A DNA stretch of 64,000 nucleotides from Pelagimonas sp050633425. Its GTDB lineage: Bacteria > Pseudomonadota > Alphaproteobacteria > Rhodobacterales > Rhodobacteraceae. Positions 33,384-42,600 of the stretch are shown here, one piece after another. The number at the start of each line of letters is the position of its first letter. Position 1 is the first letter of the stretch. The position numbers were made by a program, and so were the translations under genes. The notes under the pieces were generated by a model. It did not search any database. It worked only from the letters and a program-made list of their open reading frames with translations, and was not told the DNA's origin. The stretch spans positions 310,001 through 374,000 of the forward strand of contig NZ_JBOEGM010000008.1 of assembly GCF_050633425.1 (NCBI RefSeq), in the 5' to 3' direction.

Positions 33384-34565
33384 ATGAGTACAGCCGAGAC
33401 CAAGTCTCGGACCGGGGAAGATATGCCTCCGGTCGCCCGGGTAAGTGCCGCGATGGCGGGACTAATTGGGGATTTCAAGGCCTTGCAGGCCAACCTTCAA
33501 GAGAAACTTCACAAACAAGAAGAGCGACTGACTATGCTTGATCATAAATCTGCCGTTGCGGCACGCCCAGCTTTGTCGACCCACGCAGAGGTTGATGCCC
33601 CCCACCAGAAGGCGTTTGATGCCTACCTGCGTTCGGGTGAAGATGACGGCCTGCGTGGCCTTGAACTTGAAGGCAAGGCGATGTCTTCTGCTGTCAACTC
33701 TGACGGTGGCTACCTTGTCGATCCGGTGACATCTGAGTCGATCAAATCGACCCTGGCGGCCACTGCATCCATCCGCGCCATTTCCAACGTTGTGAATGTC
33801 GAAGCGACATCCTTTGATGTTTTGATCGACCAGAATGACACCGGTGCTGGCTGGGCTGATGAAGTTTCCTCGACCGCGGAAACTGGCACACCCACCATCG
33901 AGCGTATTTCGATCCCGCTCTATGAGCTGAACGCCATGCCGAAGATCTCTCAGCGTCTGCTGGATGACAGCGCCTTTGACGTGGAAGAGTGGCTAGCTGG
34001 CCGTATCTCTGACAAGTTTGCGCGTGCCGAGGCCTCTGCTTTTGTTTCGGGCGACGGTGTCGACAAGCCACGTGGTTTCTTGAACCATACAGCCGTTGAG
34101 AACGAGACATGGAGCTGGGGCAACCTTGGCTATGTTGAAACCGATCTGACCCCAGATCTGGGCAATGGCGACACGATTATTGACCTGGTCTATGCTCTGG
34201 GTGCCGAATATCGTGCAAATGCGACCTTTGTCATGAACTCCAAGACGGCTGGCGCGCTGCGCAAGCTGAAGGATCAGGATGGTCGTCACTTGTGGGCTGA
34301 TGGTCTGGCCGCGGCTGAACCCGCACGCCTCTTGGGTTATCCGGTGCTGATTTCTGAGGATATGCCTGACATTGGTGCCTCTGAAACCCCCATCGCGTTT
34401 GGTGATTTTGGTGCAGGTTACACCATTGCCGAGCGTCCTGATCTGCGTGTCCTGCGGGACCCCTTCAGCGCCAAACCACATGTTCTGTTCTATGCGTCCA
34501 AACGCGTTGGCGGCGACGTGAGCGACTTTGCAGCCATCAAACTGCTGCGCTGCGCTGACGCCTAA
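33384..34565 (+). CDS. GTA major capsid protein (g5)
   Basis: HK97-fold shell protein of the GTA head. The 393-residue precursor has an N-terminal helical delta-domain (residues about 20-95, with a Gln/Lys/Glu-rich coil) that the g4 protease should remove, then the core fold with SSAVNSDGGYLVDPVTS, NAMPKISQRLLDDSAFDVEEW and ALRKLKDQDGRHLW. ATG 33384 has AGGAAC just upstream; ATG 33369 is an alternative. Two GC-rich stem-loops follow the stop codon. Confidence 0.96.
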   Translation: MSTAETKSRTGEDMPPVARVSAAMAGLIGDFKALQANLQEKLHKQEERLTMLDHKSAVAARPALSTHAEVDAPHQKAFDAYLRSGEDDGLRGLELEGKAMSSAVNSDGGYLVDPVTSESIKSTLAATASIRAISNVVNVEATSFDVLIDQNDTGAGWADEVSSTAETGTPTIERISIPLYELNAMPKISQRLLDDSAFDVEEWLAGRISDKFARAEASAFVSGDGVDKPRGFLNHTAVENETWSWGNLGYVETDLTPDLGNGDTIIDLVYALGAEYRANATFVMNSKTAGALRKLKDQDGRHLWADGLAAAEPARLLGYPVLISEDMPDIGASETPIAFGDFGAGYTIAERPDLRVLRDPFSAKPHVLFYASKRVGGDVSDFAAIKLLRCADA

Positions 34566-34581
34566 GTCGGCAGCACCGAGA

Positions 34582-34610
34582 TGAGAGGCGGGGGCAGGTC
34601 CCGCCTCTCA
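34582..34610 (+). promoter_or_regulatory. Stem-loop after the GTA capsid gene
   Basis: Perfect 11-bp stem (34582-34592 with 34600-34610) around GGCAGGT, 16 bp after the capsid stop codon. No T-run follows, so it is more likely an mRNA-stability or processing signal than a terminator. A second perfect 10-bp inverted repeat (34613-34622 with 34669-34678) follows in the same 160-bp gap. Confidence 0.65.
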
Positions 34611-34725
34611 CAGGGCGCGCGCAGCCGATGGTGTCCAGCAGTCCCCCTCCGCCCGTGCAGCGTGGGCGGCGCGCGCCCGTCACCATACGGGGACAGGGGA
34701 AGGCCAAGGGATTTCGGAGAAAAAC

Positions 34726-35319
34726 ATGATGTTGGTGGAAGAAACTCAGGTGCCAGAAGCGGCCCTACCAGTTGAGGCGTTGCAGCGCCATTTGCGACTA
34801 GGCAGCGGGTTTGCGGAAGACGAATTGCAAAATGCTGTGCTGGCTTCCTTTCTGCGCGCCGCAATGGCCGCAATCGAAGCCCGGACAGGCAAAGCCTTGA
34901 TCACACGCGGGTTTGTGGTGACGTATAATGAATGGCGCAACAGCGATGGGCAAAGCCTTCCGATTGCCCCAGTTGTTGCGATCAGCGATGTGACACTTGT
35001 CGACCGGTTTGGGGCATCATCTAGCCTGGACGCAGCGGACTACCGTTTGCAAAAGGACAACTTTGAGCCAAAGCTCAAACCTGTTGCAACACGCCTGCCT
35101 GGAATTCCAAGCGATGGTTCCGCCGAAGTTCGGTTTGAGGCAGGGTTTGGGCCAGGCTTTGAAGATCTTCCCAGCGATCTGGCGCAGGCCGTGTTGCTCT
35201 TGGCCGCCCATTACTACGAATATCGCGATGAAACGGCCCTAAGCCAAGGGTGCATGCCATTTGGTGTGACAAGCCTGATCGCGCGCTATCGTCCTGTTCG
35301 CGTGGGACTGGGCGCATGA
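34726..35319 (+). CDS. GTA head-tail connector adaptor (g6)
   Basis: Adaptor ring below the portal, of the gp6-like head-tail connector family. The 197-residue protein has VEALQRHLRLGSGFAEDELQ and the family segment FLRAAMAAIEARTGKALITR, then DLAQAVLLLAAHYYEYRDE near the C-terminus. GGAG six bases before ATG 34726 supports the start; a second ATG follows immediately. It overlaps g7 by 4 bp. Confidence 0.9.
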   Translation: MMLVEETQVPEAALPVEALQRHLRLGSGFAEDELQNAVLASFLRAAMAAIEARTGKALITRGFVVTYNEWRNSDGQSLPIAPVVAISDVTLVDRFGASSSLDAADYRLQKDNFEPKLKPVATRLPGIPSDGSAEVRFEAGFGPGFEDLPSDLAQAVLLLAAHYYEYRDETALSQGCMPFGVTSLIARYRPVRVGLGA

Positions 35320-35654
35320 AGCGGCACAACCTAAATCGGCAGTTATCGCTTGAGGCGATGCAGCGGACCAGCGATGGCGCAGGTGGTTTTGTCGAGACAT
35401 GGCAACAGCTTGGGACGCTTTGGGGCGAGGTTCGCCCAAGAACCGGCCGCTTGGCCGAAGGGGAAGCCGGCGCGGTTTCGGTGACCGGGTTTCGGATCAC
35501 CGTTCGCGGTGCGCCCGAGGGGCATTCCGGGCGTCCTGTCGCCGGGCAGCGTTTCCGCCTCGGCAATCGACGTTTTCGGATCGAGGCGGTGACCGAAGTG
35601 GAGCCCAAGGGTTTCTATCTGAATTGTCATTGTGAAGAGGAGGTGGCGACATGA
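35316..35654 (+). CDS. GTA head closure (stopper) protein (g7)
   Basis: Stopper ring at the head-tail joint. The 112-residue protein starts MKRHNLNRQLSLEAMQRTSD and has GAGGFVETWQQLGTLWGEVRP and GQRFRLGNRRFRIEAVTE, the pattern of phage head closure proteins (HK97 gp10/SPP1 gp16-like). The ATG overlaps the g6 stop (ATGA), so translation is coupled; g8 overlaps its end in the same manner. Confidence 0.9.
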   Translation: MKRHNLNRQLSLEAMQRTSDGAGGFVETWQQLGTLWGEVRPRTGRLAEGEAGAVSVTGFRITVRGAPEGHSGRPVAGQRFRLGNRRFRIEAVTEVEPKGFYLNCHCEEEVAT

Positions 35655-36058
35655 GTTATGCGCTTTCTGGCCCCTTGCAGACTGCGGTGTTCGCCGAGCT
35701 GCAATCGAGCCTCGTGCTCGAAAACTTGGTCGCGGATAATATTTTTGATGCTCTGCCAACCGGAAGTCTGCCCCAGACCTATGTGGCCATCGGTCCCGAA
35801 ACGGCGACCGACGCGGGGGACGGTACGAACGGCGGCGCCTGGCATGAATTTGTGGTCTCGGTTGTCACCGAAACCGCAGGGTTCTTGACCGCAAAACAAG
35901 CGGCAGGAGCCATCAGCGATACCTTGCATGAAGCTGATTTAACCCTGAGCCGTGGCCGCTTGGTTGGCATGTGGTTCCGCAAGGCGAAGGCAACACGCGA
36001 AACCGGCGGGATCCGCCGGATCGATCTCACTTTCCGCGCCCGCGTGGAAGACAATTGA
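35651..36058 (+). CDS. GTA tail terminator (g8, DUF3168)
   Basis: Ring that ends tail-tube polymerisation and joins tail to head. The 135-residue protein is of the DUF3168 family: AVFAELQSSLVLENLVADNIF, LPQTYVAIGPETATDAG, then HEFVVSVVTETAGFLTAKQAAGAISDTLHEA. Four-base overlap with g7. Confidence 0.9.
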   Translation: MSYALSGPLQTAVFAELQSSLVLENLVADNIFDALPTGSLPQTYVAIGPETATDAGDGTNGGAWHEFVVSVVTETAGFLTAKQAAGAISDTLHEADLTLSRGRLVGMWFRKAKATRETGGIRRIDLTFRARVEDN

Positions 36059-36083
36059 CCCTTTTCAAAACGGAGTAGTGGCA

Positions 36084-36506
36084 ATGGGTGCTCAAAACGG
36101 TAAGGACCTTCTGGTCAAAGTAGATCTGTCTGGTGACGGTCATTTCGAAACAATGGCAGGACTGCGCGCAACCCGCGTCAGTTTTAACGCCGAGCAGGTT
36201 GATGTGACCACGCTTGAAAGCCAAGGCGGCTGGCGCGAGTTGCTGGCGGGGGCCGGTGTGAAATCTGCCAACATTTCTGGTTCTGGTGTGTTCAAAGATG
36301 CCGAAACCGACGAGCGGGCGCGCCAGATCTTTTTCGATGGCGAAACCCCGAATTTCCAAGTGATCATCCCTGACTTCGGCACGGTCGAAGGCGCGTTTCA
36401 GGTATCGAGCATTGAGTACTCCGGTTCGCACAACGGCGAAGCGACTTACGAAGTGTCGATGGCCTCTGCGGGCGAGCTCAGCTTCATCGCGGTGCCGGTG
36501 ATCTAA
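36084..36506 (+). CDS. GTA major tail tube protein (g9)
   Basis: Subunit of the tail tube. The 140-residue protein begins MGAQNGKDLLVKVDLSGDG, followed by the tail-protein pattern (VSFNAEQVDVTTLESQGGWRELLAGAGV in part), SGSGVFKDAETDERARQIFFDG and FQVSSIEYSGSHNGEATYEV, as in the TP901-1-like major tail family. GGAG 9 bases upstream supports ATG 36084 over the longer open frame. It ends where g10 begins. Confidence 0.93.
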   Translation: MGAQNGKDLLVKVDLSGDGHFETMAGLRATRVSFNAEQVDVTTLESQGGWRELLAGAGVKSANISGSGVFKDAETDERARQIFFDGETPNFQVIIPDFGTVEGAFQVSSIEYSGSHNGEATYEVSMASAGELSFIAVPVI

Positions 36507-36838
36507 TGGGCAATCCGTGGAGGGGGGACGTGTCGCTGACCATCAATGGTGAGCGACACGTCATGCGGCTCACGCTTGGCGCACTTGCTGAGCTGGAAGC
36601 CGGGCTGGACAGCGGATCGCTGGTGGAACTGGTGCAACGGTTCGAAAAAGGCGGCTTTAGCACACGTGATGTGCTCAAGTTGATCGTTGCCGGATTGCGT
36701 GGCGGTGGATGGCAGGGGCAGGGCAAAGATTTGCTGCATGCCGAAATTGCAGGTGGCCCGATGGCGGCCACACGCGCGGCGGCGGAGCTTTTGGCCCGCG
36801 CCTTCATGTTGCCGGAGCAGGCGGATGAAGGGGTTTGA
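36506..36838 (+). CDS. GTA tail assembly chaperone g10
   Basis: A 110-residue protein in the place of g10 in the model cluster. It has LTINGERHVMRLTLGALAEL and a helical remainder with FEKGGFSTRDVLKLIVAGLRGG, the pattern of the family named for GTA tail-tube accessory proteins. Its ATG overlaps the last base of the g9 stop codon. With g10.1 it occupies the position where siphophages encode the two tail chaperones G and GT. Confidence 0.87.
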   Translation: MGNPWRGDVSLTINGERHVMRLTLGALAELEAGLDSGSLVELVQRFEKGGFSTRDVLKLIVAGLRGGGWQGQGKDLLHAEIAGGPMAATRAAAELLARAFMLPEQADEGV

Positions 36839-37049
36839 TTGGCCTGAGCTCATGCGAGCGGGGATACGCGGGCTTGGTCTGCGTCCCCAAGAATTTTGGG
36901 ATCTGACCCCGGCTGAGTTGCGGCTGATGTTGGGCGAAGGGGATGGCAGCAAACCAATGGGACGGTCGCGGCTTGATGAGCTGATGGGTGCCTTTCCAGA
37001 CAATACGCAGCCAGAGAACAAGGAGTTGGTTCGAAATGAGCGAGAATGA
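36825..37049 (+). CDS. GTA tail assembly chaperone g10.1
   Basis: A 74-residue protein starting MKGFDWPELMRAGIRGLGLR, then PQEFWDLTPAELRLMLG, the signature of the small phage tail assembly chaperone family seen between g10 and the tape measure. It overlaps g10 by 14 bp and g11 by 14 bp in other frames, so the separate starts replace the frameshift fusion used by lambda-type phages. Confidence 0.87.
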   Translation: MKGFDWPELMRAGIRGLGLRPQEFWDLTPAELRLMLGEGDGSKPMGRSRLDELMGAFPDNTQPENKELVRNERE

Positions 37050-37698
37050 GATGATCGATGACCTGCAAGTGCAGGTCGAGGCCTTGGAAAGCTCTCTGGG
37101 GGGGGCGATTGATGTTGCCGCACAGTTCGACCAGGAAATGCGCCGGGTTCAGAGCAGCTTTGCCTCGGCGGGGACTGGAGCGGCGCAATTGGAGCGTACG
37201 CTGAGTTCTGGTGTATCCAAAGCCATTGATGGTGTTGTTCTGGATGGGATGAAGCTGTCGGACGCGTTGCGCACCGTTGCCAATTCCATGATTGACGCCG
37301 CTTGGAAAGCTGCGGTCAAACCGGTTTCGAGCCACATTGGCGGCATGATTGCCCAAGGCGCGTCGGCTGTTTTTGGAAGCTATTCACCCTTTGCAGATGG
37401 CGGAAGCTTTTCGCAAGGCAGGGTGATGCCCTTTGCAAATGGCGGTGTTGTCAACGGGCCGGTGACGTTCCCGATGCGCGGCGGCATGGGCCTGATGGGC
37501 GAAGCCGGACCTGAGGCGATTATGCCTTTGGCCCGCGGTCCTGATGGCAAGCTGGGTGTTCGGGGTGGCGGCGGCGGTGGGTCTGTCAATGTTGTGATGA
37601 ATGTTCACACCCCGGATGTGCAGGGGTTCCAACGCAGCCAGTCGCAGATTGCCGCTCAGATGAGCCGCGTTCTGGGTCGTGGCGCGCGCAATCGGTGA
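37036..37698 (+). CDS. GTA tape measure protein (g11)
   Basis: Sets tail length and lies inside the tube. At 220 residues it is very short compared with siphophage tape measures, in line with the short GTA tail. N-terminal helices (MIDDLQVQVEALESSLGGAI) are followed by KAIDGVVLDGMKLSDALRTVA and a Gly-rich region with FANGGVVNGPVTFPMRGGMG and MGEAGPEAIMPL, the phage lambda tail protein H C-terminal motif. Start ATG 37036 within the end of g10.1. Confidence 0.92.
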   Translation: MSENEMIDDLQVQVEALESSLGGAIDVAAQFDQEMRRVQSSFASAGTGAAQLERTLSSGVSKAIDGVVLDGMKLSDALRTVANSMIDAAWKAAVKPVSSHIGGMIAQGASAVFGSYSPFADGGSFSQGRVMPFANGGVVNGPVTFPMRGGMGLMGEAGPEAIMPLARGPDGKLGVRGGGGGGSVNVVMNVHTPDVQGFQRSQSQIAAQMSRVLGRGARNR

Positions 37699-37710
37699 TC
37701 GGAGGATAGT

Positions 37711-38343
37711 ATGTCGTTTCATGAAATTCGTTTCCCGGCGGATCTGAGCTTTGGCTCCGTCGGTGGGCCAGAGCGCCGGACCGATATCGTTCAACTGACA
37801 AGTGGACACGAAGAGCGGAACACGCCTTGGGCCCATTCGCGTCGTCGTTACGATGCTGGGCTTGGGCTACGGTCCTTGGATGATGTCGAAGCGCTGATTG
37901 CGTTTTTCGAAGCCCGTCAGGGGCAGTTGTTTGGCTTTCGTTGGAAAGATTGGGCGGATTTCAAATCTTGCGCCCCGTCTAAACGCACGGGCAAGGGCGA
38001 TCAGGTCATTGCCTATGGCGATGGTGTGACACGCAGTTTCCAGTTGATCAAAAACTATACATCGGGCGGTGCGACCTATGCGCGTCCAATTACAAAACCG
38101 GTTTCTGGATCGGTCGTTGCGGCGGTGCAGGATGTTGAGCATCGTGAAGGGGTTCATTTCGAGATCGATACCGATACGGGCATAATCACCTTTGAAGAGA
38201 CGCCGCTTGCCGGGGTTGAAATCAGTGCGGGGTATGAATTTGACGTGCCTGTCCGTTTTGACACCGACCGGATCAATGTCTCTGTCGCCAGTTTCCGCGC
38301 CGGTCAGGTGCCGGATGTTCCAGTGGTTGAGGTGCGAATCTGA
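37711..38343 (+). CDS. GTA distal tail protein (g12, DUF2460)
   Basis: Ring at the tail tip that connects tube to baseplate hub. The 210-residue protein is of the TIGR02217/DUF2460 family: FHEIRFPADLSFGSVGGPER, the strongly conserved GHEERNTPWAHSRRRYDAG and FFEARQGQLFGFRWKDWADF. GGAGG lies before ATG. Its stop overlaps the start of g13 (TGATG). Confidence 0.94.
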   Translation: MSFHEIRFPADLSFGSVGGPERRTDIVQLTSGHEERNTPWAHSRRRYDAGLGLRSLDDVEALIAFFEARQGQLFGFRWKDWADFKSCAPSKRTGKGDQVIAYGDGVTRSFQLIKNYTSGGATYARPITKPVSGSVVAAVQDVEHREGVHFEIDTDTGIITFEETPLAGVEISAGYEFDVPVRFDTDRINVSVASFRAGQVPDVPVVEVRI

Positions 38344-39230
38344 TGTCGGGGGCAGAGGCACTTCATGCGCATTTGCAGGACGGCGTTGGGTCGGTCTGTC
38401 GCGCCTGGGCGGTGATCCGCAAGGATGGCACGCAGTTTGGATTTACGGATCACGATAGATCCCTAGAGTTTGAAGGATTCGAGTTCAAAGCTGATACCGG
38501 TCTTTCGGCCAAGGCGTTGCAACAAGCCACCGGGCTTTCGGTCGATAACACCGAAGCTATGGGCGGTCTAAGCGATGCGGCCATTCGCGAAGAAGACATC
38601 GCGGCAGGCCGTTTTGACGGGGCTGAAGTCATTGCTTGGCTGGTGAACTGGCAAAATGTCGAGGCGCGCAGGATCATGTTCCGCGGTTCCATCGGGGAAT
38701 TGCGCCGTGGTGGTGGTGCGTTCCATGCCGAATTGCGTGGTTTGACCGAAGCTCTGAGCCGCCCGATTGGACGTGTGTATCAAAAACCCTGTTCGGCGGT
38801 TTTAGGAGGACGCGGCTGTACCTTTGATCTTGAAACGCCAGGGTATTTTTACGAAGCCCCTGTTGATCGGATCGACGACAATCGCATCTTTGGGTTTGAC
38901 GGCATGTCCGAGTTCGAAACCGATTGGTTTCAGCGCGGGCGTCTGGAAATCATGTCTGGTCCGGCCAAAGGGCTGTATGGATCGGTGAAGCGCGACCGCT
39001 TTGCTTCGGTTGATCAGCGCAACATCGAAATCTGGGAACCGCTGCGCGCCACGCCTGAGGTGGGCGACATAGTTCGGATCACTGCAGGATGTGACAAACG
39101 CATGGATACCTGCCGTTTCAAGTTCAACAATATCGTGAACTTTCAGGGCTTTCCAGACATTCCTGAGGAAGACTGGGTCACGGTTTACCCCACGCACGCC
39201 AAAAAGCAAAACGGAGGCAGCCGAAGATGA
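38343..39230 (+). CDS. GTA baseplate hub protein (g13, DUF2163), probable Fe-S protein
   Basis: Hub of the baseplate, TIGR02218 family, 295 residues. Recognisable segments: CRAWAVIRKDGTQFGFTDHD near the start and YQKPCSAVLGGRGCTFDLE toward the end. Four cysteines, 150, 159, 250 and 257, fit the four ligands of the iron-sulfur cluster seen in the R. capsulatus GTA hub structure. It overlaps g14 by 4 bp. Confidence 0.93.
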   Translation: MSGAEALHAHLQDGVGSVCRAWAVIRKDGTQFGFTDHDRSLEFEGFEFKADTGLSAKALQQATGLSVDNTEAMGGLSDAAIREEDIAAGRFDGAEVIAWLVNWQNVEARRIMFRGSIGELRRGGGAFHAELRGLTEALSRPIGRVYQKPCSAVLGGRGCTFDLETPGYFYEAPVDRIDDNRIFGFDGMSEFETDWFQRGRLEIMSGPAKGLYGSVKRDRFASVDQRNIEIWEPLRATPEVGDIVRITAGCDKRMDTCRFKFNNIVNFQGFPDIPEEDWVTVYPTHAKKQNGGSRR

Positions 39231-39661
39231 CCCTTGTTGTTGAGGCGGCACGCGAGTGGATTGGAACGCCCTATGTGCATCAAACATCCCGCAAAGGGGC
39301 GGGCACGGATTGCCTCGGGTTGTTGCGGGGTGTTTGGCGCGAAACCATTGGCGCAGAGCCCGAGACGGTTCCCGCCTATAGCATGGACTGGTCCGAACCG
39401 CAGGGGGAAGAACGGTTGTGGCGCGCAGCACTGCGGCATTTGACGCCCAAACCACGCGAAAACGCGGCCCCCGGCGATATTTTGTTGTTTCGGATGCGCG
39501 AAGGCGCAGTTGCGAAGCATATCGGCATTCAGGCCAAAGTTGGGGCGGGGGCCTCATTCATTCATGCCTATAGCGGGCATGGGGTGATCGAAAGCGCGCT
39601 TGGCGCGTCATGGGAACGGCGCATCGTCGCGCGGTTTGCCCTACCATTGGAGATCGAGTGA
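39227..39661 (+). CDS. GTA NlpC/P60 cell-wall peptidase (g14)
   Basis: Peptidoglycan hydrolase at the tail tip, used to pass DNA through the recipient wall. The 144-residue protein (TIGR02219) has the nucleophile Cys29 in GTDCLGLLRGVW and catalytic His98 in AKHIGIQAKVG, with an APGDILLF strand between. Overlapping stop/start with g13 and g15 on both sides. Both key residues are present, so it should be active. Confidence 0.94.
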   Translation: MTLVVEAAREWIGTPYVHQTSRKGAGTDCLGLLRGVWRETIGAEPETVPAYSMDWSEPQGEERLWRAALRHLTPKPRENAAPGDILLFRMREGAVAKHIGIQAKVGAGASFIHAYSGHGVIESALGASWERRIVARFALPLEIE

Positions 39662-42600
39662 TGGCGACTATCCTTCTTTCAGCTGCTGGTGCAGCACTTG
39701 GCAGTTCAATGGGCGGCTCTCTTTTGGGACTGTCTATGACTGCTGTTGGCCGTTTTATCGGGGCATCCATCGGCCGATCTTTGGATCAAAGGCTGCTGGG
39801 GCAAGGATCTGACGCCATTGAGATGGGACGTATCGAACGCTTTCGTCTAAGTGGGGCCGGTGATGGGGCTCCTATTGCGCAGGTTTATGGCCGGATGCGT
39901 GTCGGTGGACATGTCATTTGGGCAACCGAATTTCGCGAGCATTCAAAAAAATCTGGAGGTGGCAAAGGTGGCCCTCCCGGCCCAAAAGTCACATCCTATA
40001 GTTACTCCATCAGCCTCGCGATTGCGCTATGCGAGGGTGAAATAACCGGAATCAATCGGGTTTGGGCGGACGGAGCCGAAGTGGCTCTCAAAGACCTGAA
40101 TATGCGTGTTTACTATGGCACGCAGGATCAAATGCCCGATTCAACCATGGAAGCCGTCGAAGGCGTGGGCACCGTTCCCGCCTATCGAGGCACGGCCTAT
40201 GTCGTGATGGAGAATTTACACTTGGAAGCCTTTGGCAACCGAGTGCCTCAGTTCAGTTTTGAAGTGACGCGACCCGAGTTAAACGATGTCGATGAGGTGC
40301 CCCAAGCAATCAAGGGCGTGGCGATGATCCCCGGCACCGGGGAATACTCGCTGGCGACCACACCGGTTTACTTAACCTACTACAATTACGACATTCCCGA
40401 GGAATTGGCGCAGGGTTTTCAAATCCCGCCAAGTCGCAAGGTTACAAACGTAAACTCGCCCTCTGAAGAACCCGATTTTAACACGTCGCTGAACCAGTTG
40501 CGTGATGAGTTGCCAAATTGTGGATCAGCGTCTCTTGTAGTGAGCTGGTTTGGCAACGACTTGCGCTGTGGTTCCTGCGAAATCGCGCCCAAGGTTGAGC
40601 AAGCTGAGTTTGATTCCGACAAAATGCCATGGAGCGTGAGCGGTCTTGAACGTGCGAACGCGCAAATCGTGCCTCAATCTGGGGGCCGTGTGGTGTACGG
40701 AGGCACGCCGGCGGATGCGAGTGTTATTCAAGCCATACAGCGCATGTCCGATCAGGGCCTGAAGGTCATGTACTATCCGTTTATCCTTATGGATCAACTG
40801 GATAATAACGGTCTTCGCGATCCTTGGACGAACGCAGACAATCAGCCCCAATTGCCATGGCGCGGACGGATCACTTTGAGTGCTGCACCAGGTCAGGACG
40901 GATCACCGGATTTGACCGCCGCTGCAGATGCAGAAGTGGCCAATTTCTTTGGAACAGCCTCGGCGGCTGATTTCACAATCGTTGAAGGCACTGTCTCTTA
41001 TGCTGGCCCAGATGAATGGACCTATCGTCGGTTCATTTTGCATCAGGCGGCATTATGCGCGGCTGCTGGCAATGTGTCTTCGTTTTGTATCGGTTCTGAG
41101 ATGCGCGGCTTGACCCAGATCCGAGGCGCGAATGGTTTTCCTGCTGTTGAGCAGCTGAGATTGCTTGCGGCGGAATGTCGAACACTCTTAGGAAATGAGG
41201 TTAAAATCGGCTATGCGGCTGATTGGTCCGAATATTTTGGGTATCATCCGCAGGATGGGTCGGGTGATCTGTACTTCCACCTTGATCCGTTATGGAGCGA
41301 TGAAGAGATCGATTTCATTGGGATCGACAACTATATGCCGCTGGCCGATTGGCGCGACGGGGATGACCACGCTGATGCGGATTGGGGCAATACCTATAAC
41401 GTTGACTATTTGCATGCCAACATCGAAGGCGGCGAAGGGTATGATTGGTATTACAGTTCTCCTGAGGGACGCGACGCGCAAAACCGAAAACCCATTTCAG
41501 ATGGGGAATACAACGAGCCATGGGTTTGGCGCTACAAGGACATCCGCAACTGGTGGGGCAACCCACATCATGAACGCCGCGCTGGTGTTCGTGAGGAGAC
41601 GCCAACAAGCTGGGAGCCACAATCCAAGCCGATTTGGTTCACGGAGTTGGGCTGTGCTGCAGTAAACAAAGGGGCGAACCAACCCAACAAGTTTCTTGAT
41701 CCAAAATCGTCAGAGTCGTCTTTGCCGCATTATTCCAATGGCTTGCGTGATGAAACCATGCAGCGCCAATACATCCGTGCGATGATGAGCTATTGGACCA
41801 ACGATGCAAATAACCCTCAATCCGAGGTGTATGACGGCCCCATGCTGGACATGGACAACGCCTTTGTTTGGGCTTGGGATGCGCGGCCCTTCCCGTGGTT
41901 CCCAGGCAATAGCGATCTGTGGTCGGATGGTGGAAACTACCGTCGCGGGCATTGGCTCAATGGTCGCGCATCAGCTCGGTCGCTGGCATCTGTGGTTACC
42001 GAAATATGCGAGCGGGCAGGGGTTTCGCACATTGATACGTCACAGCTGTTTGGCGTTGTGCGTGGGTTCGTCGAACCCAATGTCACCGATGCGCGACGTT
42101 CACTTCAGGCCTTGATGCTTGCTCACGGGTTTGATGCCATTGAGCGGGACGGGAAACTGATTTTCCGCATGCGAAACGGGCTCAAGGCTGTTGACATTGA
42201 TCACGGCGATCTTGCGCTCAGCCATGAAGTCGAGGGCGACATCACCGAAACACGTGCGGGCGAAGCTGAAATGGCTGGACGGGTACGGGTTCGGTTTGTG
42301 GAAGCTGATGGCGATCACCAAGTCGCTGCAGAAGAAGCCATTTTGCCCGATGATGAAACCCATGCGGTGGCAGAAACCGAGTTGGCGTTGACGATGACAC
42401 GCGGTGAAGGCTTGCAAACGGCGGAACGCTGGTTGGCCGAGGCACGGGTTGGGCGTGATACCCTCCGGTTTGCCTTGCCACCCTCCAAGCTTCAGTTGGG
42501 CGCGGGTGATATCATTCGCATTCCATCCAAATCGGGGCCTACGCTGGCGCGGATTGATCGTGTCGATGTGATGGATCATCAGATCGTCGATGCGGTGCGC

